From contig JANLHY010000720.1 of assembly GCA_024653795.1 (NCBI GenBank), forward strand, positions 1 through 11,973: 11,973 bases of DNA. The letters are read 5' to 3'. Under the pieces are notes generated by a model that saw nothing but the letters and a program-made list of their open reading frames with translations, was not told where the DNA came from and searched no databases. This DNA is from Candidatus Brocadiaceae bacterium (GTDB taxonomy: Bacteria > Planctomycetota > Brocadiia > Brocadiales > Brocadiaceae). The translations under genes and the position numbers were made by a program. The first letter of the stretch is position 1. Every line of letters starts with the position of its first letter. Positions 6,701 to 11,973 of this stretch are shown here, piece after piece.

Positions 6701-7525
6701 GATCTTGCAATGTACCGGGCTAAGGGAGAAGGGCGCAACCGTGTTTGTGTCTACACGCCTGAACAAAAGGCACAGGTTGAATCGCGGCTGATGTGGGAAA
6801 AACGCATCCGCGAGGCGCTGAATAGAGACGGCTTTGTGTTGTTTTTACAGCCTATTATGGATATTAGCCAAAACCTTATTATCGGGCATGAGGCGCTGTT
6901 GCGGATGATAAATGAAAAAGGTGAGATTGTTACTCCATCCAGTTTTCTTGACATTGCAGAACGCTTCGGGCTTATCCATGATATAGACCGTTGGGTAGTG
7001 AGCAGGGCTATCCATCTCATTAAAAAGTTTCAACATGATGGCAAATCCACACATCTTGAAGTCAACTTATCTGGCAGGTCGTTTGTGGATAAACAGTTAT
7101 TGCCTTTGATCAGAAATGAATTGGCCGCGACGGGCATTGACCCAGCAACCCTTGTCTTTGAAATCACCGAAACAGCCCTTATTGAAAATATCGCTGTTGC
7201 GCAGCTTTTTATTGCCGAACTCAAGTCCATCGGTTGCCGCTTTGCCCTCGATGATTTTGGTATTGGGTTTTCTTCGTTCAATTATATCAGACATTTGCCC
7301 GTAGACTATCTGAAAATTGACGGCCGTTTTATCAGAAATCTCCCACACGACACCGTGGATCAACATCTGGTTAAGGCAATGGTGGAGGTCGCCTGCGGAC
7401 TGGGGAAAAAAACCACTGCTGAGTTTGTGGAAAATGAAGAGACGCTGCGCCTGTTGCGGGAATATGGCGTGGATTATGCCCAGGGTTACCATGTTGGTAA
7501 GCCGCGTCATATGTCTGAACTATAG
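3713..7525 (+). CDS. Membrane c-di-GMP cyclase/phosphodiesterase with Cache, HAMP, PAS, GAF, PAS, GGDEF, EAL
   Basis: This 1270-residue signalling protein is anchored by helices at about 12-31 and 299-324. They enclose a periplasmic Cache-like sensor region (about 32-298). Next come HAMP (about 325-375), a PAS-3-type domain (about 384-554), GAF (about 558-719), a second PAS (about 726-843), GGDEF and EAL. The cyclase signature G932-G-D-E-F936 is intact. R923-E-T-D926 lies five residues upstream, fitting an RxxD product-inhibition site. The EAL domain keeps E1060-A-L1062, LEVNLSG, FEITET, DDFG, LKID, AEFVE and AQGY, so phosphodiesterase activity is predicted. The enzyme would make and/or degrade c-di-GMP in response to a periplasmic ligand and cytoplasmic signals. 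Residues 426-474 are encoded by an in-frame mobile-element insertion that interrupts PAS 1. GGAAG 7 bp before the ATG supports the start. Net direction of activity is unknown. Confidence 0.93.
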   Translation: MRKFKLSLRNKALIGIIAILIPMLITFILVYSKNRIYLKNRALDTLTVIAEAYEGQVYQFLEKAKIRARDFARDGFIRTQMQKAIHGNTSAISKLNKHLVKNKLVLDKTINTINILSLEGRVVASTNNAEIGRDLSKEACFEEGKSAVTIVENRAGHIGLPEITISTPIFAKETGRPIGVIVNYILISEVNKLLIGEHIKELGAISSGKEKGAWKTMEIYLVNRDKLMITKSIFVEDAILKQVVDTLPVNLCLISSKEMAGFYKDYRGVEVVGASMYIPSMKWLLLVEIDRSEVLTPIRYVLINALITAAVVIVMVVLLFVVFIRKMVKPLRKISEAAKKIASGNFDVVVPVHAHDEIGVLCESFNYMAHHIKARITALTKSEARLAEAQRIAHIGNWEWDVIKNEVSWSSEAYRIFGLTQENCVVTVHPHLNLPPPPFSPSVRGTGGGIQGDNEYSPPLAGGVRGGSELIPFVSPFETFLNHVHSDDREFVKKSVDDALANKKPLDIDHRILLKDATIRTVHEMAVVTSDNMGKAVQMVGTVQDITGRKHAEEEVSLLKTLTLSISESKDLHDALVVTLEKVCSATGWVYGESWIPDPEGKCLVRDHAFYSRVDTLEKFSELSGKFTFTHGVGLPGRAWSAKHPVWLPDVTLDPNNLRASIAREAGLKAGVAFPVFSGNGNEIVAVLEFYMLEALERDERLVSFVSSVVIQLREVINRKKTEEIKTRLSEITETTTDSVVTATIDGRILYINKAGRKVIGIGENEDISNLSISDCHPKWASDLVLTKGIPNAIREGAWIGETAFLCRDGREIPISQVIIVHKNPDGTGMNLSTIGRDISERKRSEEQMMSVANRDPLTNLLNRRRFHEELEGWLAQTRRFGIKGALLFFDLDNFKYINDSLGHQAGDKFLITIADLLRARLRETDILARMGGDEFAIILPHADVSFAESVANQIRELVLYHTSVEGNYPPGITVSMGIAMFPDHGDTVETLLACADLAMYRAKGEGRNRVCVYTPEQKAQVESRLMWEKRIREALNRDGFVLFLQPIMDISQNLIIGHEALLRMINEKGEIVTPSSFLDIAERFGLIHDIDRWVVSRAIHLIKKFQHDGKSTHLEVNLSGRSFVDKQLLPLIRNELAATGIDPATLVFEITETALIENIAVAQLFIAELKSIGCRFALDDFGIGFSSFNYIRHLPVDYLKIDGRFIRNLPHDTVDQHLVKAMVEVACGLGKKTTAEFVENEETLRLLREYGVDYAQGYHVGKPRHMSEL
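4988..5126. mobile_element. IS66-like MITE, copy 2, in frame inside the PAS domain
   Basis: This 139-bp element is the second copy of the one at 917-1501. It starts GTAACAGTTCAC and ends GTGAACTTATAC. Flanks ACTGTGTC (4980-4987) and CCTTTGTC (5127-5134) agree at 6 of 8 positions, as an aged 8-bp duplication would. Element plus duplication is 147 bp, exactly 49 codons (residues 426-474), with no stop in the used frame. The added peptide is proline- and glycine-rich (LNLPPPPFSPSVRGTGGG). Deleting 4988-5134 joins ...LTQENCV to SPFETFLNHVHSDD..., which reads as an uninterrupted PAS-3 sequence. Bases 4987-5084 are identical to 916-1013. Confidence 0.8.
5095..5113 (+). other. G-quadruplex-type run on the coding strand
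   Basis: GGG-A-GGGG-TTA-GGGG-A-GGG gives four G-tracts with loops of 1, 3 and 1 nt, a standard intramolecular G4 pattern. It lies in the right part of the inserted element and so would be in the mRNA. The intergenic copy lacks this segment. Confidence 0.55.
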
Positions 7526-7539
7526 AGGTATAAGTCAGA

Positions 7540-7660
7540 AATTCCCATCTTGGGGGGGACAGGGGGTAAGGCGGTAATTCGTGAAATATTCACTGAGATT
7601 TCACGACCCTTGTCCTCGTGAAAACGGGGAAAGGGACCTACCCCTCCCAAGAGGGGAATT
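7540..7660. repeat. Inverted repeat with AATTCCC...CTTGGG ends
   Basis: The left end AATTCCCATCTTGGGGGGG (7540-7558) is matched by the reverse complement of CCCCTCCCAAGAGGGGAATT (7641-7660), with few mismatches. Between them an 8-bp-stem hairpin CGTGAAAT (7580-7587) / ATTTCACG (7598-7605) could form. It begins 14 bp after the stop of the c-di-GMP gene, so it may act as a 3' end structure. No transposase is present. The motif GGGGGACAGGGGG is shared with the IS66-like element. Confidence 0.5.
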
Positions 7661-7752
7661 GTGGAGTCTCCTCCCAAGGGGGGAATAATCCATGCCACCC
7701 TGTAACCCGCTTAAATAAAATGAAAATTCCTAACCCGAACGAGTCGGAATCC

Positions 7753-7807
7753 GTAGCGCGGGTGGTTTATCCCCCGCCGTTGGCCGACCACAAGGGATCG
7801 GCGCTAC
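7753..7807 (-). repeat. Dispersed repeat with GTAGCGC...GCGCTAC ends, copy 2
   Basis: This 55-bp unit has 7-bp inverted ends GTAGCGC (7753-7759) and GCGCTAC (7801-7807). Its reverse complement aligns with 275-326 with a few substitutions and small gaps. It ends 78 bp before the rodA start. No coding content. Confidence 0.68.
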
Positions 7808-7885
7808 ATTATTTTGATAAAATGTTAAAATATTTTTGTTAAGAAACTATGCAATTAAATTACAGGTTTTTAAGATACCAAAACT

Positions 7886-8998
7886 ATGATACGTAGTGTA
7901 AGTCCAAGAAATTTTGATTGGTTGATGTTTCCAATAATATGCATCATTCTGGCGATAGGAGTGCTTTTTATCTGGAGTGCGTCGTCTGAAAAATTTCTAT
8001 TTAAACAGCTTGTCTGGATTGCGGTGGGACTCACCCTTTTTTTTATCCTCCTCTATTTTGATTACCTTTCAATTGCCCACTATGCATATATCATTTACGC
8101 ATGCGTGATCTTTCTTTTAATTCTTGTTTTGGGTATGGGAGGCGCTGTAAAAGGCTCGCATCGGTGGTTCTCCATTGGCTCTTTTTCGGTTCAACCTTCA
8201 GAATTTATGAAAATTACTTTAGTGCTTACCCTTGCAAGGTTTCTAAGATACAAGAAGTATGGGATCGGATTATTTGACATCGGGGTTTCCCTTCTTTTAA
8301 CATTCATACCAATGGCGCTCATTGTGAAACAGCCGGACCTTGGTACGGCGCTGGTACTTGTTCCTATTTTGCTTTCTATTTTATATACTGCCGGTATCCG
8401 GCTTCATCACCTGTTTATGATCATCGGCGCAGGCCTGGCTATATCACCTTTAGCCTGGATGTTCATGTTGAAGTCCTACCAAAAGACGAGGATTATTGGA
8501 TTTCTCTGGCCGGAAAAGGCTACGGACTGGGGGGCGGGTTACCACAGGCTTCAGTCGCTTATTGCGGTTGGTTCGGGAGGTTTGTTCGGAACGGGATGGA
8601 GAAACGGCACACAGAATCAGATGAAATTTCTGCCAGAACGCCATACAGATTTTATCTTCGCCGTTATTTCTGAAGAGTGGGGGTTTTTACGGGCTTGTTT
8701 TGTTCTGTTTCTTTATATAGTATTCCTCACGTGTGGTATTGGTATTGCGCGAAGCACACGTGAACCTTGCGGAAGACTCGTAGTAATCGGGCTTGTCGCT
8801 ATGTTTGCAACGCAGATCGTGGTCAATGTCGGTATGACCTTAGGAGTAGCGCCCATCGTGGGGATTACTCTGCCGTTTATCAGTTACGGGGGTTCTTCTA
8901 TGCTCACCTCGTTTATTGCCCTTTCCATCATGTTTAATATCAAAATGCGCTCGAAGATCGATCTTGCCTCTGAGCACCATTACGAAACAATACGGTAG
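7886..8998 (+). CDS. rodA: RodA, SEDS peptidoglycan glycosyltransferase
   Basis: This 370-residue polytopic membrane protein has the size and multi-helix pattern of the SEDS family. Family landmarks include QPSEFMKI, KQPDLGTAL (D151), WGAGYHRLQSLIAVGSGGLFGTGW, ERHTDFIFAVISEEWGF with D255, and the near-terminal FISYGGSSML. D255 lines up with the Asp shown to be essential for glycan polymerisation in characterised RodA proteins. It polymerises lipid II into glycan strands at the inner membrane, and PBP2 then cross-links them. HTDFIFAVISEEWG and the mre/mrdA context favour RodA over the division paralogue FtsW. No strong ribosome binding site precedes the ATG. It is separated from mrdA by about 4.4 kb, an unusual gap, because the two are generally adjacent. 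The radical SAM gene follows after 89 bp. Confidence 0.95.
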   Translation: MIRSVSPRNFDWLMFPIICIILAIGVLFIWSASSEKFLFKQLVWIAVGLTLFFILLYFDYLSIAHYAYIIYACVIFLLILVLGMGGAVKGSHRWFSIGSFSVQPSEFMKITLVLTLARFLRYKKYGIGLFDIGVSLLLTFIPMALIVKQPDLGTALVLVPILLSILYTAGIRLHHLFMIIGAGLAISPLAWMFMLKSYQKTRIIGFLWPEKATDWGAGYHRLQSLIAVGSGGLFGTGWRNGTQNQMKFLPERHTDFIFAVISEEWGFLRACFVLFLYIVFLTCGIGIARSTREPCGRLVVIGLVAMFATQIVVNVGMTLGVAPIVGITLPFISYGGSSMLTSFIALSIMFNIKMRSKIDLASEHHYETIR

Positions 8999-9049
8999 AA
9001 GGTGATTGCTCGATTTATGCACAGGAATTTCAACTGATGATTTCCCCTC

Positions 9050-9078
9050 TTGCTTAATATTCAATTTCTTATTATGAT
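9050..9078 (+). promoter_or_regulatory. Candidate sigma-70-type promoter before the radical SAM gene
   Basis: TTGCTT (9050-9055) and TATGAT (9073-9078) are spaced 17 bp apart. The -10 box matches 5 of 6 and the -35 box only 3 of 6. Transcription would start about 2-4 nt before the ATG at 9088, giving a near-leaderless message. Chance occurrence in AT-rich DNA is quite possible. Confidence 0.22.
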
Positions 9079-9087
9079 AAAATAAAT

Positions 9088-10932
9088 ATGAATACATTAA
9101 AACATTTTGTGACAGAAAACATATTGCCGCTGGTGGAAATGCCGGGACAGTATATCGGAGGTGAGTGGAACTCCGTTGTTAAGAATCATGCCGAAATTGA
9201 CGTAAAAGTTGCGCTGGCATTTCCAGATACGTATAGTATAGGCATGTCTCATCTGGGAATTCAGATTCTTTACGGGCTGCTCAACGAGCGAAATGACACT
9301 GTCTGTGAGAGGGTGTTTGCTCCTTTGGATGACATGGAATCCCTCATGAGGAAACACAAAATCCCACTGTTTTCGCTGGAAACATACACGCCTTTAAGAG
9401 AATTCGATCTGGTAGGTTTTTCGCTCCAGTATGAGTTGTCTTATACCAATATCTTAAACATGTTGAATTTATCAGAGATTCCTATCATGTCCTCTGAACG
9501 TCGTGAAACAGACCCACTCATTATTGCAGGCGGGCCGTGTGCTATCTCTCCGGAGGCAGTTGCAGATTTTATCGACATTTTTCTTATTGGTGATGGGGAA
9601 GAAAGTCTGCCGCAACTCATTGAGTTATGTAAGGACATGAAGCACAAAAAACTTTCCCGCAAGGAGAAGATCGTTTCTATAGCCCAAACTCTGAGAAATG
9701 CCTATGCCCCGTCGCTCTATGAGGTCTCTTATTATCAGGTCAACACAATACGTGAAATACATCCAAAAATAGCTGGTCTGCCACTGCTTATAAGGACAGC
9801 CTCGGTAAAGGATTTAAACAAGACGTATTATCCAACCAAACCCATCGTGCCGTATGTAAAAACCATTCATGACCGCATTACCATCGAGGTCATGCGCGGC
9901 TGTACGCAGGGATGCAGGTTTTGTCAGGCCGGTATGAGCAAACGCCCTACCCGGCCTCGTACGGTAGAAAATATCTTAAAGCTGGCAGAGCTTTCTTATG
10001 CAAATACCGGGCATAACGAGATTTCCCTGGCGTCCCTTTCTATCAGCGATTATCCGTTCTTAAAATGTCTGATGGAACAGATGAACCAGGTTTTTGTTCC
10101 AAGACACGTAAATATCTCTTTCCCTTCCTTACGGGTGAATGAGCAGCTTGTCCTTTTACCTTCCATGCTTAACACGGTTCGTAAGTCCGGGCTTACCCTG
10201 GCGCCGGAGGCGGCAACTCCCAACCTGAGAAAGATTATTAATAAAAATATTACCGATGAAGATCTTTACAAAGGTATCGAAGAGGCATTTAAACAGGGTT
10301 GGAATTTGGTAAAACTTTATTTTATGGTCGGGCTTCCTACGGAAACAGATGACGATATCGACGCCATTGCACGGCTTGCCTATAACGTCTCCGACCTGAA
10401 AAAGGGTATAAATGGTTCTTTCGGGCAGGTCAATATCAGTATTGCACCCTTTGTGCCCAAGGCGCATACCCCTTTCCAGTGGCACCCCATGATAACCCTG
10501 CAGCGGATAAAAGAGATCAAGAACAGGTTGTTTGACAGGATTCGGAGAAAAAGCATTCGCATAAAATTTCACAATACGGAGCGTAGTATCCTGGAGGGTA
10601 TTTTCGCACGGGGAGACAGAAGGCTGGGAAGGGTTATTTATCAGGCATGGCAGGATGGATGCAAATTTGATGCATGGGAAGAACATTTTCACTTTCAAAA
10701 GTGGCTGGAAGCATTCCAAAAGGCCGGAGTTGATTGGACATTTTATGTACACCGACAAAGAGATGATAATGAGGTTTTTCCCTGGGATCATATCAGTTGC
10801 GGTGTTGTAAAACCTTTTCTTATGCAGGAAAGACAGAAATCTTTACATGAGGAAATTACACCCGATTGCCGTATAGACGAGTGTCCCGAATGCGGAAGCT
10901 GTGCACGTTCCATGAATTTTTGTACTGTTTAA
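9088..10932 (+). CDS. B12-binding-domain radical SAM protein (TIGR03960-like)
   Basis: This 614-residue protein begins with a cobalamin-binding-like Rossmann region (about 30-190: VALAFPDTYSIGMSHLGIQ, IIAGGPCAISPEAVADFID, GDGEESLPQL). A radical SAM core follows, with the iron-sulfur motif C272-TQG-C276-RF-C279. Later core segments include LTLAPEAATPNLRKIINK and LYFMVGLPTETDDDI. The tail has a cysteine cluster: C594, C599, C602, C605 and C612. The family is widespread but its reaction is not known to me. In many Firmicutes a partner domain (TIGR03936/DUF2344) is fused or adjacent; none is visible here. The usual B12 DxHxxG signature is not apparent, so cobalamin may bind base-off differently or not at all. 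It follows rodA closely and may share its transcript. The start has no strong ribosome binding site. Confidence 0.88.
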   Translation: MNTLKHFVTENILPLVEMPGQYIGGEWNSVVKNHAEIDVKVALAFPDTYSIGMSHLGIQILYGLLNERNDTVCERVFAPLDDMESLMRKHKIPLFSLETYTPLREFDLVGFSLQYELSYTNILNMLNLSEIPIMSSERRETDPLIIAGGPCAISPEAVADFIDIFLIGDGEESLPQLIELCKDMKHKKLSRKEKIVSIAQTLRNAYAPSLYEVSYYQVNTIREIHPKIAGLPLLIRTASVKDLNKTYYPTKPIVPYVKTIHDRITIEVMRGCTQGCRFCQAGMSKRPTRPRTVENILKLAELSYANTGHNEISLASLSISDYPFLKCLMEQMNQVFVPRHVNISFPSLRVNEQLVLLPSMLNTVRKSGLTLAPEAATPNLRKIINKNITDEDLYKGIEEAFKQGWNLVKLYFMVGLPTETDDDIDAIARLAYNVSDLKKGINGSFGQVNISIAPFVPKAHTPFQWHPMITLQRIKEIKNRLFDRIRRKSIRIKFHNTERSILEGIFARGDRRLGRVIYQAWQDGCKFDAWEEHFHFQKWLEAFQKAGVDWTFYVHRQRDDNEVFPWDHISCGVVKPFLMQERQKSLHEEITPDCRIDECPECGSCARSMNFCTV

Positions 10933-10970
10933 GCCCAGTATATTATGAAGATTATAGCTTTCATATGCTG

Positions 10971-11105
10971 TAACAGTTTAGTTTTTTGAAAACATCAATA
11001 GTTGAAAATGCCTCTGTGAGAATATGTAGCGGCAATTCATGAATTGCCGCTACATTGCATAATATCCACGTTATTACTGGAATTTTTCAAAAAACTAAAC
11101 TGTTA
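10971..11105. mobile_element. TA-flanked MITE, Tc1/IS630-like
   Basis: Perfect 22-bp inverted ends occupy 10971-10992 and 11084-11105, beginning TAACAGTTTAG. Read as TA target duplications (10971-10972 and 11104-11105), they leave a 131-bp element with 20-bp terminal repeats starting ACAGTTTAGTTTTTTG. TA duplication is typical of the IS630/Tc1/mariner group. It has no open frame, so it is non-autonomous. The exact ends suggest recent arrival. It contains the palindrome at 11024-11055. Confidence 0.78.
11024..11055. repeat. Perfect 32-bp palindrome
   Basis: The 16-nt half-site ATGTAGCGGCAATTCA (11024-11039) is followed by its exact reverse complement to 11055. Palindromes of the GTAG...CAATTCATGAATTG...CTAC form recur in intergenic DNA of several phyla. 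It may fold as a hairpin or cruciform; there is no T-run after it. It sits within the MITE. Confidence 0.85.
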
Positions 11106-11116
11106 TAAAAATTATC

Positions 11117-11584
11117 ATGGTGAACGTTTATGTTGGCCTGGGGTCGAATGTAGGTAATCGGGAGAGAAATTTACTCTATGCGTATGACCGGATTATTACC
11201 ATCAAGGGAATAAAGCCTATAAAACTTTCACGATTTTACGAGACAGCGCCAGTGGGTGGACCTCCACAACCGATGTTTTTGAATGCCGTTCTTAGTATTA
11301 AGACTGCAATATCTCCCTTTCGACTGCTCGAACACTTCCAGCGCATAGAAACCCTTATGGGCAGGGTTCGCAAGGTAAAATGTGGCCCCCGAACCATTGA
11401 TATTGATATATTACTGTATGGTGATAAAATCATAAACAGAGATGCCCTTGAAATTCCTCATCCATTGATGCATACACGGTTATTTGTTTTAGAACCATTG
11501 GTTGAGATCGATCCCGATGTAGTTCATCCCCTATTAAAAAAGACAGTTTTGAAATTATATAAAGAATTATGTTTTCAAGATTAG
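11117..11584 (+). CDS. folK: HPPK, 6-hydroxymethyl-7,8-dihydropterin pyrophosphokinase
   Basis: This 155-residue protein is close to the standard FolK length (about 160). It opens with VYVGLGSNVGNRERNL, the family N-terminus, and carries the signature GPRTIDIDILLYGD. D95 and D97 fall at the same positions as the two magnesium-binding aspartates of E. coli HPPK. IPHPLMHTRLFVLEPL is the conserved C-terminal block. It transfers pyrophosphate from ATP to 6-hydroxymethyl-dihydropterin in cytosolic folate synthesis. The ATG at 11117 gives the expected N-terminus, although a MITE ends only 11 bp upstream and no ribosome binding site is seen. GTG at 11120 is an alternative. The gene overlaps the next by 16 bp, suggesting coupled translation. 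No other folate gene is in the window. Confidence 0.95.
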   Translation: MVNVYVGLGSNVGNRERNLLYAYDRIITIKGIKPIKLSRFYETAPVGGPPQPMFLNAVLSIKTAISPFRLLEHFQRIETLMGRVRKVKCGPRTIDIDILLYGDKIINRDALEIPHPLMHTRLFVLEPLVEIDPDVVHPLLKKTVLKLYKELCFQD

Positions 11585-11973
11585 ACAACTATATACTGAA
11601 GGCTTTTATTCCCACATTTTTCATGTGTCTGCTCATTATTTCGGGGATATACATCGTTGTCGATCTTCTTCAAAAACTGGGGGAATTTGTGGATATGGGG
11701 GGAGAGGCCTTTGGCACTGGGATACGATATTATGCGTATCTCCTCCCTGTGATTATTTTCCAATTTTTTCCTGCCGTTACTTTAATAGCAATGGGTATTG
11801 TGCTGGTAAAACTCTCTAGAAATCGGGAAATACTTGCCATGCAGGTTGCCGGTATTTCACTATACAGGATATTGCTTCCTGTCTTTATTGTTACGGTAGT
11901 TATGTCCTTTGCTTCATTTGGAGATCAGGAGTGGGTCATTCCACGGTTTGCTGAAAAGTTGGAAACATTACGG
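11569..11973 (+). CDS. LptF/LptG family permease (partial, 3' cut by window)
   Basis: An ATG at 11569 opens a frame of 135 codons that runs past the window edge. It reads MFSRLDNYILKAFIPTFF, with a transmembrane segment at about 13-31, then IYIVVDLLQKLGEF, LPVIIFQFFPAVTLIAMG (second helix), LSRNREILAMQVAGISLYRI and a third helix about 103-120, ending near QEWVIPRF. This is the N-terminal pattern of the YjgP/YjgQ family, the inner-membrane half of the LptB2FG transporter that extracts lipopolysaccharide and passes it to LptC. The ExxAMxxAGISLYRI block is the coupling-helix region that contacts the ATPase LptB. The opening 'LDNYILK' is slightly more LptG-like, but the two paralogues cannot be told apart from this fragment. 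The start lies inside folK (16-bp overlap). Confidence 0.87.
   Translation, partial: MFSRLDNYILKAFIPTFFMCLLIISGIYIVVDLLQKLGEFVDMGGEAFGTGIRYYAYLLPVIIFQFFPAVTLIAMGIVLVKLSRNREILAMQVAGISLYRILLPVFIVTVVMSFASFGDQEWVIPRFAEKLETLR

Larger units (their letters stand above)
7526..7885. other. Repeat-rich spacer before rodA
   Basis: These 360 bp show no convincing gene; short frames on either strand are translated G/C-run repeats. Contents are an inverted repeat at 7540-7660, a further CTCCCAAGGGGGG block around 7670-7685, a dispersed repeat at 7753-7807, then about 78 bp of AT-rich sequence leading to rodA with no clear ribosome binding site. TTGATA at 7814-7819 resembles a -35 box but lacks a good -10 partner. 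Confidence 0.6.
10933..11116. other. Spacer between the radical SAM gene and folK
   Basis: This 184-bp gap has no coding frame. It consists of 38 bp of AT-rich sequence, the MITE described at 10971-11105, and only 11 bp (TAAAAATTATC) before the folK start, with no Shine-Dalgarno-like sequence in them. Confidence 0.7.

Noticed and set aside
7507..7842. Open frames of 63-86 codons around the spacer before rodA
   Set aside because: They are translations of the inverted repeats or run out of the c-di-GMP gene in another frame. No start signal or recognisable protein.
7814..7842. Promoter for rodA with TTGATA as -35
   Set aside because: The hexamer 17 bp downstream (TGTTAA) matches the -10 consensus at only 3 of 6 positions, and the stretch is very AT-rich.
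10156..10791. 211-codon frame on the minus strand
   Set aside because: It lies wholly inside the radical SAM gene, whose conserved motifs are on the plus strand; it is a shadow frame.

Overview
The window is one stretch of a moderately AT-rich bacterial chromosome, and every gene I can support lies on the + strand. It carries the cell-elongation (rod-shape) genes: the tail of mreC, then mreD, mrdA (PBP2) and rodA/mrdB. These are followed by a B12-binding radical SAM protein of unknown function, folK (folate pathway), and the start of an LptF/LptG-type lipopolysaccharide exporter permease. The lptF/G gene and the periplasmic PBP2 imply a diderm (Gram-negative-type) cell wall. Three things make me suspect a Planctomycete of the anammox group (Brocadia/Kuenenia-like): a CxxCH haem-attachment-type motif inside PBP2, many short dispersed palindromes, and the gene mix. 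This is inference from pattern memory and has not been tested.

Layout. 2-163 is the mreC C-terminus. 164-356 is a repeat-rich spacer. 357-848 is mreD. 849-1600 is a 752-bp non-coding island made of nested mobile elements. 1601-3526 is mrdA. 3527-3712 is a spacer with an imperfect inverted repeat. 3713-7525 is a 1270-residue membrane-bound c-di-GMP enzyme (Cache-type sensor, HAMP, PAS, GAF, PAS, GGDEF, EAL). 7526-7885 is another repeat-rich spacer. 7886-8998 is rodA. 9088-10932 is the radical SAM protein. 10933-11116 holds a 131-bp TA-flanked MITE with an inner perfect palindrome. 11117-11584 is folK. 11569-11973 is the start of lptF/G, which overlaps folK and runs off the window.

The most notable observation is a small mobile element with GTAA...TTAC-type ends and 8-bp target duplications (IS66-like hallmarks), present in two copies. 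One copy lies in the 849-1600 island. It has itself been split by a 449-bp MITE and sits in the loop of an older palindrome, giving three nested layers. The other copy lies inside the open reading frame of the c-di-GMP enzyme. There, element plus duplication is exactly 147 bp, so it adds 49 residues in frame to the first PAS domain. Removing it restores an ordinary-looking PAS sequence. The copies share 98 identical bases. The genic copy also holds a G-quadruplex-type run on the coding strand.

How the genes fit together. MreC and MreD link the cytoplasmic MreB scaffold to the PBP2 transpeptidase and the RodA glycosyltransferase, which together build lateral-wall peptidoglycan. The c-di-GMP gene interrupts the usual mrdA-rodA adjacency, and nothing in the sequence shows that it acts on the elongasome. 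The downstream genes look like housekeeping genes placed next to the cluster rather than parts of the same machine.
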